A stretch of DNA of 64,000 nt. Origin: Ixodes scapularis (taxonomy: Eukaryota; Arthropoda; Arachnida; Ixodida; Ixodidae). The position numbers were made by a program, and so were the translations under genes. The stretch lies in the NCBI RefSeq assembly GCF_016920785.2, contig NW_024609836.1, positions 9,516,018 to 9,580,017 of the forward strand. Direction: 5' to 3'. The notes below the pieces were generated by a model. The model was given only the letters and a program-made list of their open reading frames with translations. It was not told the DNA's origin and made no database searches. Each line of letters starts with the position of its first letter. The stretch's first letter is position 1. Positions 45,982 to 58,320 of the stretch are shown piece after piece.

Positions 45982-47445
45982 TCCTTTTGCCCAGATGATA
46001 TTAAAAAAAAAAGAAAAAACTGAAGGAGAATGACTAGAAATGTTTCAGGTAGATGAGAGAGCATGCTAGGGTGAATTGCATCAAGCCCAGGGGATGTAGG
46101 CTTTGCAGCAGCAAGGGCTCGACGAAGCTCAACGAGGGAAAAAGGACAATTATATTCTTCAGTGCAATCTTCTGACCTACGAATTGGAAGTCTCTCACGC
46201 TTCAACTTAAACTGCAGAAACTCTGCGGTGTAATTTTCAGAACTAGAGACTTGTGCAAAGTGCCTATACCCAATGCGTTGGCTTGTTCATATAATGATGA
46301 AAATGCTTCTCCCTTCTCGTCTAGCAGCAAAGGGATTGAGAAAGGATGGTAGTCACCATCCATTCTACCTACTCTGTCCCAGACAATCTTCGCTGGCGTG
46401 AAACTATTAATAGAAGATGCATACGAGCAAAAGGATCTCTTTTTTGCCCGTTTCCTAATATAGCGGGCTTTTGCACGTAATTGCTTAAATGCCAAGAGGT
46501 TTCTGGAAGTAGGATACCTCCTAAATCTTGCCCAAGAACAGTTCTGGCGGTTTCGGGATTCTTTGCACTCGTTATCCCACCATGGTGTTGGACGTCTTGG
46601 CAGCTTGCCGGATGTCTGTGGGATGGACAGACGGGCTGCCTCAACAATTGCTGTTGTTATTAGAGCATTTTTTTCGTCCACGGAGGCTGCTTGTGAAAGA
46701 TCCAGAGAGGAAGGAATATTTGACTGAAAAAGGTCCCAATCTGCTGAACAGATCTTCCAACGGGGGGAACGACAAGGCAGCCTGGGCAGGACTTCCGAGG
46801 GAGTAAGATACACCGGAAAATGATAGCTTCCATAAGGGTTATCCAATACATTCCAAATAAAATCTGTAAAAAGTGCAGCTGAACAAATAGTGAGGTCAAT
46901 GCAAGAAAAGGAGTGATTAGCAGAACAAAAATATGTTGGCTCTCCTGTATTTAGTACACATACCTCTCCGAGAGATAAAAACCGCGCCACAACAGAACCT
47001 CGAGTGTCAGTTCGGACACTGCACCGGAGGGGGGTCGTGTGCATTAAAATCACCCATTAAAATAAAAGGTTCAGGTAGCTGATCGACTAAAGCTTCAAGT
47101 TGGGCGAGCTCGAGGTCAAATGAGGGGGGGATGTAAATGGAGCAAATTGTAATAAGGCGTTGCTGTAGCAACCTCACCGCAACAGCCCCCCAGAGGCGTG
47201 TCTAGGGGGACCACACAGGCAGGAGTGCCATTGTCTACAACAATAGCAACTCCACCGGAAGCGCCAGAGGTAGTTACGCGGTCCTTCCTGTAGACTTGAT
47301 ATGATCTAAGAAAGTTGCTGTTGGAAGGTTTGAGGTAAGTTTCTTGCAGGCAAAATGCAGAGGGTTCATGCCTCTGTAGCAAGAGCTTCACATCATCTAA
47401 ATTACAGAAAAGACCTCTGCAGTTCCACTGCATAATGCAAGCCAT
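45982..47445 (-). pseudogene. ORF2 of element I, N-terminal part (endonuclease and linker)
   Basis: ATG at 47445 (MACIMQWNCRGLF), QETYL, then a frameshift near 47115-47180. The GDFN region follows in another frame (NPMTLVRC-like, decayed). Then come ICSADWD, the linker KLPRRPTPWWDNEC, and EVVWDR-like IVWDRVGRMDGDYHPF. A further frame change lies near 46205 before FSLVELRRALAAAKPTSPGLD. An A-run of 10 at about 46006-46017 interrupts the region just before the J insertion. At least three frame lesions make it inactive. Confidence 0.78.
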
Positions 47446-47458
47446 ATTTTAAAAAGGG

Positions 47459-47581
47459 TTGATTGATTATTAGGTGTTTAATGGCGCAAAAAGCAACATA
47501 GGCCATGCTGTGCCAAAGAGATAATTAAAAGACTCTATAGTAGAAGGAAGGAATTACTATGCAATGCACTATGCAGAGGAT
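47459..47581 (-). other. 3' UTR and tail of element K
   Basis: The sense tail is AATCAATCAA. The hairpin left arm TGGCGCA is intact at 47482-47488, but the right arm reads TGTGCCA, a one-base mismatch (G-T pairing on the RNA keeps the stem). Confidence 0.7.
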
Positions 47582-50500
47582 CTATAACTGGTGCAGGTAG
47601 CCAGTTTTTTTAAGAAAATCTAAAATGTGACCGAAAGGAACTAAAGGTTCATCTCCCAGTAAGAAGACTGGATGAAATGGAATTGATATCCAGAAAGTAA
47701 AGGAAAACTCGTCCGGCGTTCCTGATCAAAGAATTTGCAGTGCCATAGAATATGCAGTATAGTTAGCGATTCACCGCAATGCTCACAGACTGGGGTGTCC
47801 CCACCACAAAGAAGATGTCGATGGGTGATACGTGAATGTCCAATTCTCAAGCGACACATTAACACTTCATGGCGACAGTCTCTATGGTGCGAACTCTCCC
47901 ATAACTCCAAACGTGGTTTGATAACATGTAGCTTATTATTTATTTCTTTGTCCCAGTCTTGCTGCCAGGCATAATAAACTGCTTTTTTGAGAACCGGTTT
48001 AAAATCTTCTTGAGGCAGCTGAACAGGTGCTTCCAGAGCATCCTTAACGGAGGCTGCTAGCCTATCCGCCTTTTCATTACCTGAAATTCCCACATGGCTT
48101 GGTACCCAGCACAGCTTGATATTGTATCCCATTTGGAAAGCCAGGTTTAACTCTGCCTGTACTTGTTGCACGAGCAGATTCTTAGAATCATTGAGTGAAC
48201 AAATTGAGAGGATAGCACTCTGGGAGTCCACAAACAAAATAGCTTTTTTGATGTTGTTGCCTAATATATATTCAATAACCATGAGCACACCATAAAGTTC
48301 TGCAGTAAAAATGCTGGCAACAGAGTGAAGCCGTCGAGCTTTTACAAAGTGTTCTGAATATACAGCTGAACCGACAAAGTGTGGAGTTTTTGCACCATCA
48401 GTGAAGAATTGTGCATAGTCCTTATACTTAGCTTGCAAGGCCATAAACTCTTGCTGAAGAACTAGTGGTGCAACAGATCGCTTATTGTATTTCGCTAGCG
48501 ACCAGTCACAGGTATAGTGAACCGCCTTCCAAGGAGCAATGCTTCGAACTCTCGTCATCAAGCTACGCTCAGGGAGCGCAAGTTGCAGGGATGTAGACAT
48601 GCATTGAATGCGGAGGCTTAAAGGCCGTACTATACTTGGCTTGTTCTCAAAAAGACGTGAAAAAGGAGATACCTGCAAGCAACGATAGGATGGGTGTTCA
48701 GGATCAGATTTGACTTTATAACTATAGCATAGGCTGAGGAACTGTCTTCGCTTTTCTAGTGGCATTTGGTGTGTCTCTGCATACAAACTCGGAACAGGCG
48801 ACGTTCGGAAGGCCCCCGTGGCAAGTCGAAGCCCAAGGTGATGCACAGGATCCAGCATTTTTAAAGATGACGGTCGTGCCGAGCCATGTACAACTGCACC
48901 ATAATCGAGACGGGAACGAACCAGCGAGTTGTAGAGTCGCAGGAGGCATCTCCTGTCAGAACCCCAGGACATGTGTGCAAGTACCTTGAGAACATTGGCA
49001 GATTTAAGACACTTTCGCTTCAGTTCCTTTAGATGGAGCTGAAAAGTGAGCTTCTTATCAAAAATAACACCCAAAAACTTGTGTTCATGCCTAACGGTTA
49101 TGTCAGTGCCATTCATCTGCAAGCTGGGATCTAGCGACAACCCCCGACGTAATGAAAAAGGCACGCACACTGTTTTTTCTGGTGCAAACCGAAAACCATT
49201 TTCATCAGCCCACTTACTCATCCTATTTATTGCTATCTGCAATTGGCGCTCACAAATTGACAAGTTGCATGAGGAGAAAGCAATCTGGACATCGTCTACA
49301 TACAATGAATAAAAAACTGATGATAGTATAACTGCAGCGAGGCTGTTGATCTTAATTGCGAACAAGGTAACACTCAAGACACCTCCCTGTGGGACGCCGT
49401 TTTCCTGTGTAAAAACATCCGAGAGCGTGGATCCCAGGCGGACCTGAAAACAACGGTCTGTCAAGAAGTCCTTTATGCAACACAGCATGCGACCTCGAAC
49501 ACCGCACCTATACAGGTCCTGAAGTATTCCGTACCGCCATGCCGTATCATAAGCTTTCTGTAAATCAAAAAAGACAGAAAGGCAATGCTGCCGGTTCACA
49601 AAAGCCTCACGAACAAAAGTCTCTAACCGGACAAGGTGATCCAAGGTTGAGCGACCTCTTCTAAAACCACACTGGTTTTTATCGAAAATTTTCTTTTGTT
49701 CTAGAATGTATACTAGCCTTCTGTTTATAAGCCGTTCATAAGTTTTTCCTAGACAACTAGTCAAAGCGATAGGCCGATAACTTGATGGTAGGGAAGGGTC
49801 TTTGCCAGGCTTCAAGATGGGAATGATGTGTGCTTGCTTCCAGCACTGTGGAAAACAAGAAGCTGCCCATAAATGATTAAAGAAAGACAACAAATTCATC
49901 AAGGATTCAGCCGACAAGTGCCTCAGCAGTTCATAATGAATCATATCTGGGCCAGGTGCTGACTGCTTCCTTACTGCAAGGGCTATTTCAAGTTCATGCA
50001 TTGTGAACGGCCGGTTGTAACCAGTATCACTTCCAGAGAAATCAATTGGCTGTTTTTCTGCCAAAGACCTGAACTTTTTAAATTTAGTACAGTAATTTGA
50101 AGAACTGGAGACCTCTCGAAAATGATCAGCAAGAATGTCAGCCTGATCTTTTAGTGATGGGGATGATGAAGGAAAAAGGGGAATACTGAAGGAGTGGTAA
50201 GTACCCCGAATTTTCCGAACACGATCCCATACCTCTTTTGCAGAAACAAAACTGTTCAGAAAGGATACATATTTTACCCATGAGGTCCTCTTGGCTTGTT
50301 TTCGTGTCCAACGAGCTTTTGCTTTGCACTGTTTGAATTTAATCTTGTTCTGAACAGTCGGGTACCGCCGAAACCTTCCCCAAGCCTTATTCTGAGCTTT
50401 TATGGTGGTCGTACAGTCCTTGTTCCACCAAGGCTTGCATTTCTTGGGAATATTTCCAGAAGTTCGGGGAACTGACAGAGAAGCAGCATTTATAATTTTT

Positions 50501-51291
50501 TCAGTAAGGTAAAGAGTCGCTTCCTCAAGAGACATAGCTAAAAAAACAGCGGGATTGACGGCTGCCTCCAGAGAAAATAAAGCCCAATCGGCTTTATCTA
50601 ATTTCCACTTGGGAGCACAAGCTCGAAGGGATACTGAACTTTCTAAAATTACAGGAAAATGGTCACTACCAAAAGGATTTTCTAAAACCTTCCAAGAAAA
50701 ACAAGGAAGTAAAGCAGGTGATGATATGGAAAGATCAATGGAAATAAAAGTGTTATGAGGTGCACTAAAAAAAGTCTGTTGTCTCTTGTTTAAAAGGCAA
50801 AGGCCAGATGACAGTAAAAAACATTCTATGACACCACCACGGGAGTCTTGACGACCACTGCCCCACATGGGGTGGTGTGCATTAAAATCTCCTAAGATTA
50901 AGAAAGGTTGCGGGAGTTGGCCCACAAGTCCTTGCAGGTCATGTACATGCACTGGAAGGTTTGGTGGAAGGTAAAGCGAGACAATTGTAATTAGGCGGTC
51001 AAGCAGAACACAAACTGCTACTGCCTCTAAGTGGGTCGCGAGAGGGACAGGAGTACAGGCAATACCACTCTGCACAACCACAGCTACTCCACCAGAAGAG
51101 CTGTTGCAAGAAACACGGTCCTTTCTAAAAACCTGATGTCGCTGTAGTACCTGTGTATGTGTTTCATTAAGATGAGTCTCTTGTAAACAGATGGCAACAG
51201 GCTGGAGCTCATCGAGAAAAAAGTTGACATCGTCAATATTTCGAAAAAGACCGCGGCAGTTCCACTGCATTATACCTATATTTTTAACCAT
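47582..51291 (-). pseudogene. ORF2 of element K, near-intact (endonuclease, RT, RNase H, finger)
   Basis: ATG at 51291. Endonuclease about 1-220: Asn11, Glu38, Asp135/Asn137 (GDFN), Asp210/His211 (GSDHFP). RT about 440-760: FFDLQKAYD with Asp576, NGVPQGG at 631-637, YVDD at 664-667. RNase H about 960-1085: Asp964, Glu997, Asp1022 and Asp1076, with HVGISGNEKAD. C-terminal finger CEHC at 1169-1172 with His1180 and Cys1185. The frame slips near 47690, after FPLLSGYQ, and stops early at 47641. In the next frame the usual C-terminus continues to a TAG at 47584-47582. All catalytic residues are therefore retained; only about 30 terminal residues are altered. Confidence 0.88.
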
Positions 51292-51351
51292 TTAAAACAA
51301 AATAAGTATCATAACATACAAATTCTACTAAAAAGCGATATTCCTTACGGT

Positions 51352-52647
51352 TTAAAATCTATTTTTACACGCGGTGCACTTTGTTTTTTTGGGGGGGTTA
51401 TTCTGCCTCCGATTAGAGTCACCGGAGGCAGAGGGGGTGGACTCTGATCTTGAGAGGAGAGCCTCCTCATAAGATCTCGACCCACCCTCATCCATGGGCT
51501 CGTCTGCAGTTGCTGGCAGCTGGCCCTTGGAGGTCGACTGCTTTGGCACTTCCCCAGGCTTCTTCTGGGGAGCAGAGGTGTGGGGAGGTAGGCCCCGACC
51601 CCGAGAGGTCGAAGCAGCTGGTTGAGCAGGAGACGTCATCTCCTGTTCTGGGGTGGATGCTGGCAAGGCAGCATTCACCTTGCGGTTCGGAGGCGGTGCC
51701 ACTGGCGCCGCTCCCGGGGGTTTCGAGGGGGACCGTGATGGGAGATGCAGGTCGTCCGGAGACGTCTGCGTTCCCATCGAAACCATTGGCCGAGCTGGTC
51801 CCCTCCGCACGGCCTCGGCATAAGTGCCTTTTGAAACAAAAGCAAAACGCTTCTTTGCCTCAGTGTAAGTAATGTTTTCAGTAACTTTTAATGTAAGAAC
51901 TCCTTTCTCGTCTTTCCACACAGGGCAAGATCGAGAGTATGCCGGGTGGTTGCCACTACAGTTCGCAAAATGAGGCTCATTATCGCACACATCTGCGACG
52001 TGCTCCTTGCTGGAGCACTTTGCACAGGTGTCCCTTCCCCGACAGTTCCGTGACCCATGGCCAAACCTCTGGCACTTAAAGCACCGTTGAGGGTTCGGCA
52101 CATAAGGTCGGACCTGGCATTGAAAGTAACCTGCTTTTACAGTCTGTGGCAGAGTGGTTGAATCGAAAGTCAAAATGATGTGTTTCGTCTTCCGTTCCAC
52201 ACCATCACGGCGGATAGTGATTCGTCGTGCATCTGTAACTCCTTGACTAGAGAGGCCCTCAATTATCTCTGGCTCAGGTGAGTCAAGCAAGTCATCCTCA
52301 GAAATGACTCCTTGAACACTGTTCAGTTTGCGGTGAGGACTGACGCTTACCTTGTAGTCGGAGACAAGGTTGAGTTTGAGAAGGGAATCACTCTGCTGCT
52401 TTGTGTTGACCTCGACAAGGAGATCATCAGAAGCCATCTTTTTTGCACTGTAATTGGCGCCAATAACACCTTCAAGAACTTTGGAGACCAGAAAGGGAGA
52501 AAGTTTGCCAAGTGGCTTGTCACCTTCCGAGTGCATTACAAGGAATTTCGGGAATTTCTGCAGTACGAAAGATTCTTTCATCATGTTCAGTGCTTCGGTG
52601 CGGCCCCTTTTGGGGGGCCGATCAAAAGGTTTAAGTTTGGAACCCAT
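51352..52647 (-). CDS. ORF1 of element K, intact CCHC gag-like protein
   Basis: 431 residues from ATG 52647 (MGSKLKPFDRPPKRGRTE) to the stop at 51352; the frame is also open upstream to a Met at 52704. The N-terminal module has SPHRKLNSVQGVISEDD. Knuckles one and two are normal (CFKCQRFGHGSRNC, CAKCSSKEHVADVC). The third reads PHFANCSGNHPAYSRSC, with Phe in place of the first Cys, so it may not bind zinc. The C-terminal tail is Pro/Ala-rich, with GRGLPPHTSAP, then DEPMDEGG, then a basic end. It lies 60 bp upstream of ORF2. Confidence 0.85.
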   Translation of the reverse strand: MGSKLKPFDRPPKRGRTEALNMMKESFVLQKFPKFLVMHSEGDKPLGKLSPFLVSKVLEGVIGANYSAKKMASDDLLVEVNTKQQSDSLLKLNLVSDYKVSVSPHRKLNSVQGVISEDDLLDSPEPEIIEGLSSQGVTDARRITIRRDGVERKTKHIILTFDSTTLPQTVKAGYFQCQVRPYVPNPQRCFKCQRFGHGSRNCRGRDTCAKCSSKEHVADVCDNEPHFANCSGNHPAYSRSCPVWKDEKGVLTLKVTENITYTEAKKRFAFVSKGTYAEAVRRGPARPMVSMGTQTSPDDLHLPSRSPSKPPGAAPVAPPPNRKVNAALPASTPEQEMTSPAQPAASTSRGRGLPPHTSAPQKKPGEVPKQSTSKGQLPATADEPMDEGGSRSYEEALLSRSESTPSASGDSNRRQNNPPKKTKCTACKNRF

Positions 52648-53188
52648 ATGAAGGGGGAGGGTTTTCGGAAACTGTGGTGCACCGCCCACCACCGAGCCCA
52701 ACAAGGGAATAGGTAACGCTCCATAACAAGAATGGCTTGGCTGAAGACGTTACTCTATTAGTGCTGCCCAGTTTCTATAACCAAGTGTGGTTCTAGACAA
52801 GGTGTCTGTAGCCACCCAGGGTTAGCCCTTGCCGCCAAAAGAGTTGAAAAAGGAAAGAAGAGAAATGAGAAGAGTGAAAAGAAGGAGAAGACAAGGGTGA
52901 AGGAAGGGAGGGGATAGTAGAAGTGGCGACTAGACTGAATCATCCTGGCCGGGCCTTACCAGGACTCCCGTCTATGAGAAGCGGGGGCCGAAGTGGTGTA
53001 TTGCCTCGCCCGGGGGGCCCCGAAGGGTCCAAACCTACCCCGGGCTCGGCTCAACCACCAGGATGCCCTTTTCCCCAGACACGGGAAAGCCACGCACAGC
53101 CATACGTGGGCGGGCGAACCCGCATGGCTCGGGGTCCGTGGAGACGCCACTCTCCAAACACCTGCTTTCACAAATGCCCCCTGCGGGG
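52648..53188 (-). promoter_or_regulatory. 5' UTR of element K (type 1)
   Basis: 541 bp. One hairpin module in which the arm is slightly mismatched (CATTTGTGAAAGCAGGTG on the sense strand). Pyrimidine tract at about 52850-52915. Confidence 0.55.
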
Positions 53189-53289
53189 TTTTAAAAAAAA
53201 AAAAGGGCGAAATCTAAAAAGCTAAAAACGTAAAAATGAAGGAAAGCTTAAGTACGTACAGACAAGGGATATATTTTCAGGTCTTAAAA

Positions 53290-54451
53290 TCAATCTTCAT
53301 ACGAGGAGTGTTTCTTTTTAGTGGCACCCTTCTGCTCACTGGTGGATCCACCAGTGCCAGGAAGGGAATACTCCGACCCCGACATGGACCCGTCCTCGTC
53401 GGACTTGAGCCCACTTTGATCCATTGGCTCGTCAGTGGTTGTCACCAATGGCTGACCCTTGGATGCCGCTGGCTTGGTTGGCAGGCCAGGGTTCCTCTGG
53501 GTACCAGAAGGACGGAGTGCCATACCCCGTCCTTTGGGAGGCAGGGCAGTGGGAGGAGCAAGGGTCGCCAAGCCCTGCTCCTTACTGGGTGTGGGCACGC
53601 CCACATCTTTCCTAGAGCTCGGGGGCGGTGTTTGCCGCACCACTCCCGAGGTGGAGGGGGACCCCGACGGGACACGCAGGTCACCCGAAGATGTCTGCGT
53701 CCCCATGGACACCATTGGCCGTGCAGGTCCCCTGTGCAAAGCCTCTGCATATGAGCCACGTGAGGCAAACAAGACACGCTTCTTTGCCTCGTGGTATGGA
53801 ATGTTCTCTTGGACCTTCAACGTAAGTATTTCTTTTTCTTGCTTCCAGAGAGAACAAGACCGAGAGTATGCAGCGTGCTTCCCTTCGCAATTAGTGCACT
53901 TTGGATCGTTCTCACAGTGATCTGCGAGATGTTCTTTGCTAGAGCACCTCGCACACAAGTCAGATCCGCGGCAGCTCTGCGAGCTGTGGCCGAAACGTTG
54001 GCACTTGAAGCAGCGCAGCGGGTTCGGTACGTATGGCCGAACGCGGCAATGCAGGTAACCTGCCTTGACAGCTGGAGGAAGGGTGGTCATTGCAAAGGTC
54101 AGTACGATGTGTTTTGTCTTGTGTTCCACGCCGTCACGTCGAAGTGTGATGCGCCGTGCGGCGATCACACCCTGGCTGGAGAGGCCCTCAACAATTTCCG
54201 TTTCTGGAGTTTCTAACAGGTCTTCTTCAGAAATTACGCCTTGTACTGTATTCAGTGTGCGGTGGGGGGTTACGGTGACTTTGTAATCGGAGACTGAGTT
54301 TAATGCTAGTAGAGCATCACTCCGGATCTTAGTGTGAACCTCTACGAGGAGGTCACCTGATATCATCTTCTTAGCCTGAAAAGTCCTTCCCACAACGCCC
54401 TCTAGAGTTTTCGCGACAAGAAAAGGGGACAGTTTACTTAGTGGTTTCTCA
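53290..54451 (-). pseudogene. ORF1 of element I, main part (downstream of L)
   Basis: Open from the L junction to the stop at 53290, with 367 codons after the first internal Met. It includes EKPLSKLSPFLVAKTLEGV, TPHRTLNTVQGVISEEDL, knuckles CFKCQRFGHSSQSC, CARCSSKEHLADHC and KCTNCEGKHAAYSRSC, and the tail with DEPMDQSGLKSDED. Disrupted only by the insertion of L at 54452. The N-terminal codons are at 60839-60969. The spacer to ORF2 (53208-53289) shares the site where K landed. Confidence 0.86.
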
Positions 54452-56808
54452 CCCCCGAATTCATAGATGTGACTTCAACTGAAGCCGGACTTCGACTTGC
54501 TGAAGTCCGCCTCAACACCAAGTTCGACTTGAAAACGCTCAAGCTGGCTTTTACGTTTCATAGACGCTCCCGCGAACTTCCTTCGTCAAGTCCCGTTCAA
54601 GTCGCGAGCGCTCGCGCTGCTTCCCGCCTGGGAGCGAGAGTAGGTTGCAGTTTTTCTCTTAAAAAGGGTTTCAAACGTCAAAAAGAAGTTGCTTCTTAAA
54701 ATTTTCTTCATAGCATGTCTTTACGAAACGCAAATCGTGAAAGATGCTGTTTAGCAGGTTTCGAAACTAACGTTGTACGCGTTTTCTAGACAAATGTGCT
54801 TTTCCGTCTAGCAACGTTGGCTCATTTGAGCGATGGCTCCTGGCCTGTTTCTTTTCGTTTTGCTCGTTGGCGTCCCTCGCTTGTGGACATATTTGGCGTC
54901 AAGTGAGTTTCGACATCTCCTTCATTATGAAAACTCGGGAGAAGCTTGAACTAGGATTCACTGAAGACGAGAAACAAATGCTTATCTGGGTTCAACAAGC
55001 ATGAAAAGGTATTCGAGTGAGGGCCTGACTCCGGTGCCGCGTCCACACGCCTCAACGAGAAAGTTTAAAATCCTCATAGGATCTTCCTACGGGACTCTAG
55101 TAACGAAAAAGCGCTTGGAACTCCCGATGCGGAAGGTAAAGGACTGTGAATTGAAGCGGAGCTCAAAGTAGGTAAGTGTTCTACAACATTTCCTTACTGC
55201 AAACTATGCGGCGTAGTACTCTCGGATATGTAAACTGTAAACTACGCGGCCTGGCCTAAGCGCTCTTTCGGCTGTTTTAAACGTTATTTTGTGTTGCTTA
55301 CATGTTTCTACGAAGGCTTGTGTTAATGGGCGCCACTACATAAAGCGTTGGGCGCGGTGCCTGTGCTTTCGGTGATCGAAACCAGGAAGTAGCTACCGGG
55401 CATCATAGTTTTCGCAGCTATGTTTACCTCGTCGGGCTTTCGCGGGCAAAAACTCTGGCCCAGAACATGTTGTGCATGAGGCAGTGGAACTGTCACTGAT
55501 GTTTGGTGCGCAGAGGCAGGGTTGTTAACCTTCTGTAATCAAAAAGCTCTCTTTAAAATTTTAGTTTTTTTCTAATTTCTATTTGATTATTTCGGCTGTT
55601 AATAGTCTCGACGCTGCCACTCTCTCATTTGCGACAGCCGTGGATTGAAGTCAAACCATTTTATACGGTTTGCAGAAGTCTCTTCCCTAAAGATGAAGTC
55701 CAGGAGCAGGAGTAGCACCTTAGGAAATATTAGCTTTGTGAAGTGCCTTACATAAACTTTTCTTTTTTTTTTTTTAGGAAGGGAACTGCTTTTTCAGCCA
55801 GTGAATGCGGTCTGGGCTGGACCTAATTTCCAGGCAAGTAAATGAGCATGGTCATGTTGTGCCCCCTGTGCACAGTGAGTGCCCCCTGTCCACAACGAGT
55901 CAGTGTGCTGCTGCAGCCAATGGTGCACTGGTAGGAAGGGGAACCATCTGTTGAGCAGGAGAAAGATGAAGTAACGAGGACATGAGTAAAGCGCTCAAGC
56001 TGTTGAATGCAGCTGCATGCTGTGGTTTCGTAAAAGGGCACTTTAGGGCTTAGGCGACTTCCTGTTAGATGTCTATCAAGCATTACAGGTCGGTACCCAT
56101 TGTCTTCTCATAAATAAGTGACTATGATGCCTGGGAGCACCACATCAATGTCAGCAATGCTGCAAATGAGTGGACTAACAGCAGAAAGCATCCCTTCCCG
56201 CTGACATGACTGCAGAAATTTGCTTTTATAGCCTACCGTCGTCTGGATGTGAAAGGCCGCTCATCGCTCTTCCGCCTGTGCGACCATGTCTCAGAGCTGC
56301 AGTTGCTTCACTGATTGAAAAGTTGTGGCTGCCCAATTCTGCATGCGACACACTGTTCCAGAGATTGGTATAACATGTTTCAGTACGGCCAGACATTCTA
56401 CTTGTTCATAAAAACATATGCCGGACTGTTTCAAGACAACTGTGACACCCTGATCGTTCGTCGAGTTCAGTGACAACCATCAGTTCGTCGCTGTACTCTT
56501 CAGTGCCGTGTTTATTTGGCTGCTTGAACATCTTTGGCTACGGCAGTAAATGCTCGCACCACTGTAATTGTTTAATAGGAAGTCATTTAGGACCCGAGCC
56601 GTTTTTGTTACGACCATGGCCCTCCTCTCGTATCTTCGTCACATTGTTTTTCTTCTGCGCCACACAACCATGAAGCTTGTGACACACTAGTTTGCATTCA
56701 CAAGCTTACGACTCGCACAACGTCTAAGCTTGGAAATATGTAAGCAACCTGAAAAGGCTGTTTAGTGACTATGAAAATTTGCATAAACTAGAAAACCTGA
56801 TGACTGAA

Positions 56809-57096
56809 TTAAGGTGGTTAGTTGGGCGAGTTGGTTATGATAGAACATGGTTAAAATTGTGCACAAATAGAAAGGAACAGAGGAGAGAGAAGAGACAAGC
56901 ACAAACTCGCAATTCAATGTATTGAAGGAAGAAAAAAGAACAGCCTGTAGCAACAGCTTGAGCCGAGGACGGTGTGGCCTCGGCTCAAGCTGTTGCTACA
57001 GGCTGTTCTTTTTTCTTCCTTCAATACATTGAATTGCGAGTTTGTGCTTGTCTCTTCTCTCTCCTCTGTTCCTTTCTATTTGTGCACAATTTTAAA
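56809..57096. repeat. Large palindrome (two inverted SINE-like arms) flanked by a 12-bp duplication
   Basis: 56851-57095 is a near-perfect palindrome: arms of about 118 bp around a 9-bp loop (ACGGTGTGG, 56969-56977). The unit is bounded by ctgatgactgaa at 56797-56808 and 57097-57108. The left part begins TTAGTTGGGCGAGTTGG, which looks like a tRNA-type A-box head of a SINE. The best reading is a SINE inserted as an inverted dimer, or by template switching; the family is not identified. Confidence 0.7.
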
Positions 57097-58142
57097 CTGA
57101 TGACTGAAATGCACTCATTGTGGACCACCGGGAGATAAATTGTTCACCAGCACAGTTGTTTCCTAGATATAAGCACAAGCTTGCACTCCTTCTATTTTCC
57201 TCAACTGCCAAATGTATGTGCAGCATTTGGTGTAGGCTATACGAGGTTGGTCAGAATGATTTTTTTTCTATAATTTAGCATCTCAGCTATCTGTAAACAA
57301 AACTTGGAGTCTTTCAGGGCCTCTAGATGTGCAGGGCCACCTCCAGAAAATTATTTTGTGTTTGCCCGTCAGAGCCGCATGTTGGGATATGTATCTAAAT
57401 AAGCAGCTCTGGTCTGTATGTTTGTTTGTCAACAGCTTGAGCCATTCCCTTTTTGCAGGTTTTATGTCGTTAGTGTTTCATGATTACAAGACAAACAAGG
57501 AGGCTAATGCACAGGTTGCAGCCATTAAAATTCTTTTATTTCGGAAGTGGGACAGCAATATTGAGGCTCATACATTACTAAGTGTGCAGCGAGTAATGAA
57601 ACATAAACAAAGGAAGCAATACGTTCCACCATATTTTTAGCACAGGGTTCACATTAGTCCTAACACAATCAAGAAAAGAAAACGGGTATTTTCACTGGGG
57701 AAAGAAACATGCAGGACACAGCGTTCACAAGGCATGCCACTTAGAAATGCAAGAATCAAAGAGAAAATAACTTGTAAAATAATGCAAAAAGCATGATCCC
57801 ATAATAAATGAGAAGATCACAAAAATGCAAACAAGACAAGGATGGAGGGAGGTGCGCATATGAAATGGATGGTCGCTTTGCATACCTTCCTTCATCTTTA
57901 TCTTATTTCGACTGTTCTAGGTTTAGGTCATTATGCCCAAGCAAAGCATAAATCACATCATATTTGTGATAAACATCATATACATAAACATCAGTTAAAC
58001 AAAGCATTTCAGTTAGGGATTATATGAATGATTGTGATTAATGAACTGTGGCTCACTATGTGCTCAAAAGTTTGAAAATGTGCACACCGTGCAACATACG
58101 TATTATCCCCATTCACATTGGTGCCACGAGGAAGGGGGGTCC

Positions 58143-58320
58143 TATACAGTACCACTCTGAACTTAGCCTGCTTGTTTTTCCACCCCTTTCAGGTGGCAGT
58201 TGCACTGATCTTCCCAACATTGCCCCCTGGCTGACATGACTGGCAGAGCAGCAAGGATGGCTCATTCTCCCTAGGTTACGTGATGCTGTGCACGCAGTGA
58301 CCATTTCAACTACTGACGAG
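58143..58320 (+). repeat. Diverged 180-bp repeat, copy 1
   Basis: Begins TACAGTACCACTCTG and contains CTGCTTGTTTTT-like and CCCCTTTCAGGTGGCAG segments, then TGACTGGCAGAGCAGCAAGG. It has about 85 percent visible similarity to 58743-58918. The CCTTTCAG|G step looks like a 3' splice site, so these could be relics of duplicated exons; function unknown. Confidence 0.7.

Larger units (their letters stand above)
47459..53188 (-). mobile_element. Element K: nearly intact full-length I-group LINE between ORF1 and ORF2 of I
   Basis: 5730 bp. Flanked by ttttaaaaaggg (47447-47458) and the same sequence with a longer A-run (53189-53207). It sits in the short spacer between ORF2 start and ORF1 end of I. 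It has the best-preserved coding capacity of all copies here: ORF1 is open, and ORF2 is open for 1216 codons with one visible frameshift close to its end. Confidence 0.92.

Noticed and set aside
57842..58027. 61-codon open frame with a hydrophobic start and His-rich end in L
   Set aside because: Short, AT-rich and without conserved neighbours or relatives in the window; not supported as a gene.
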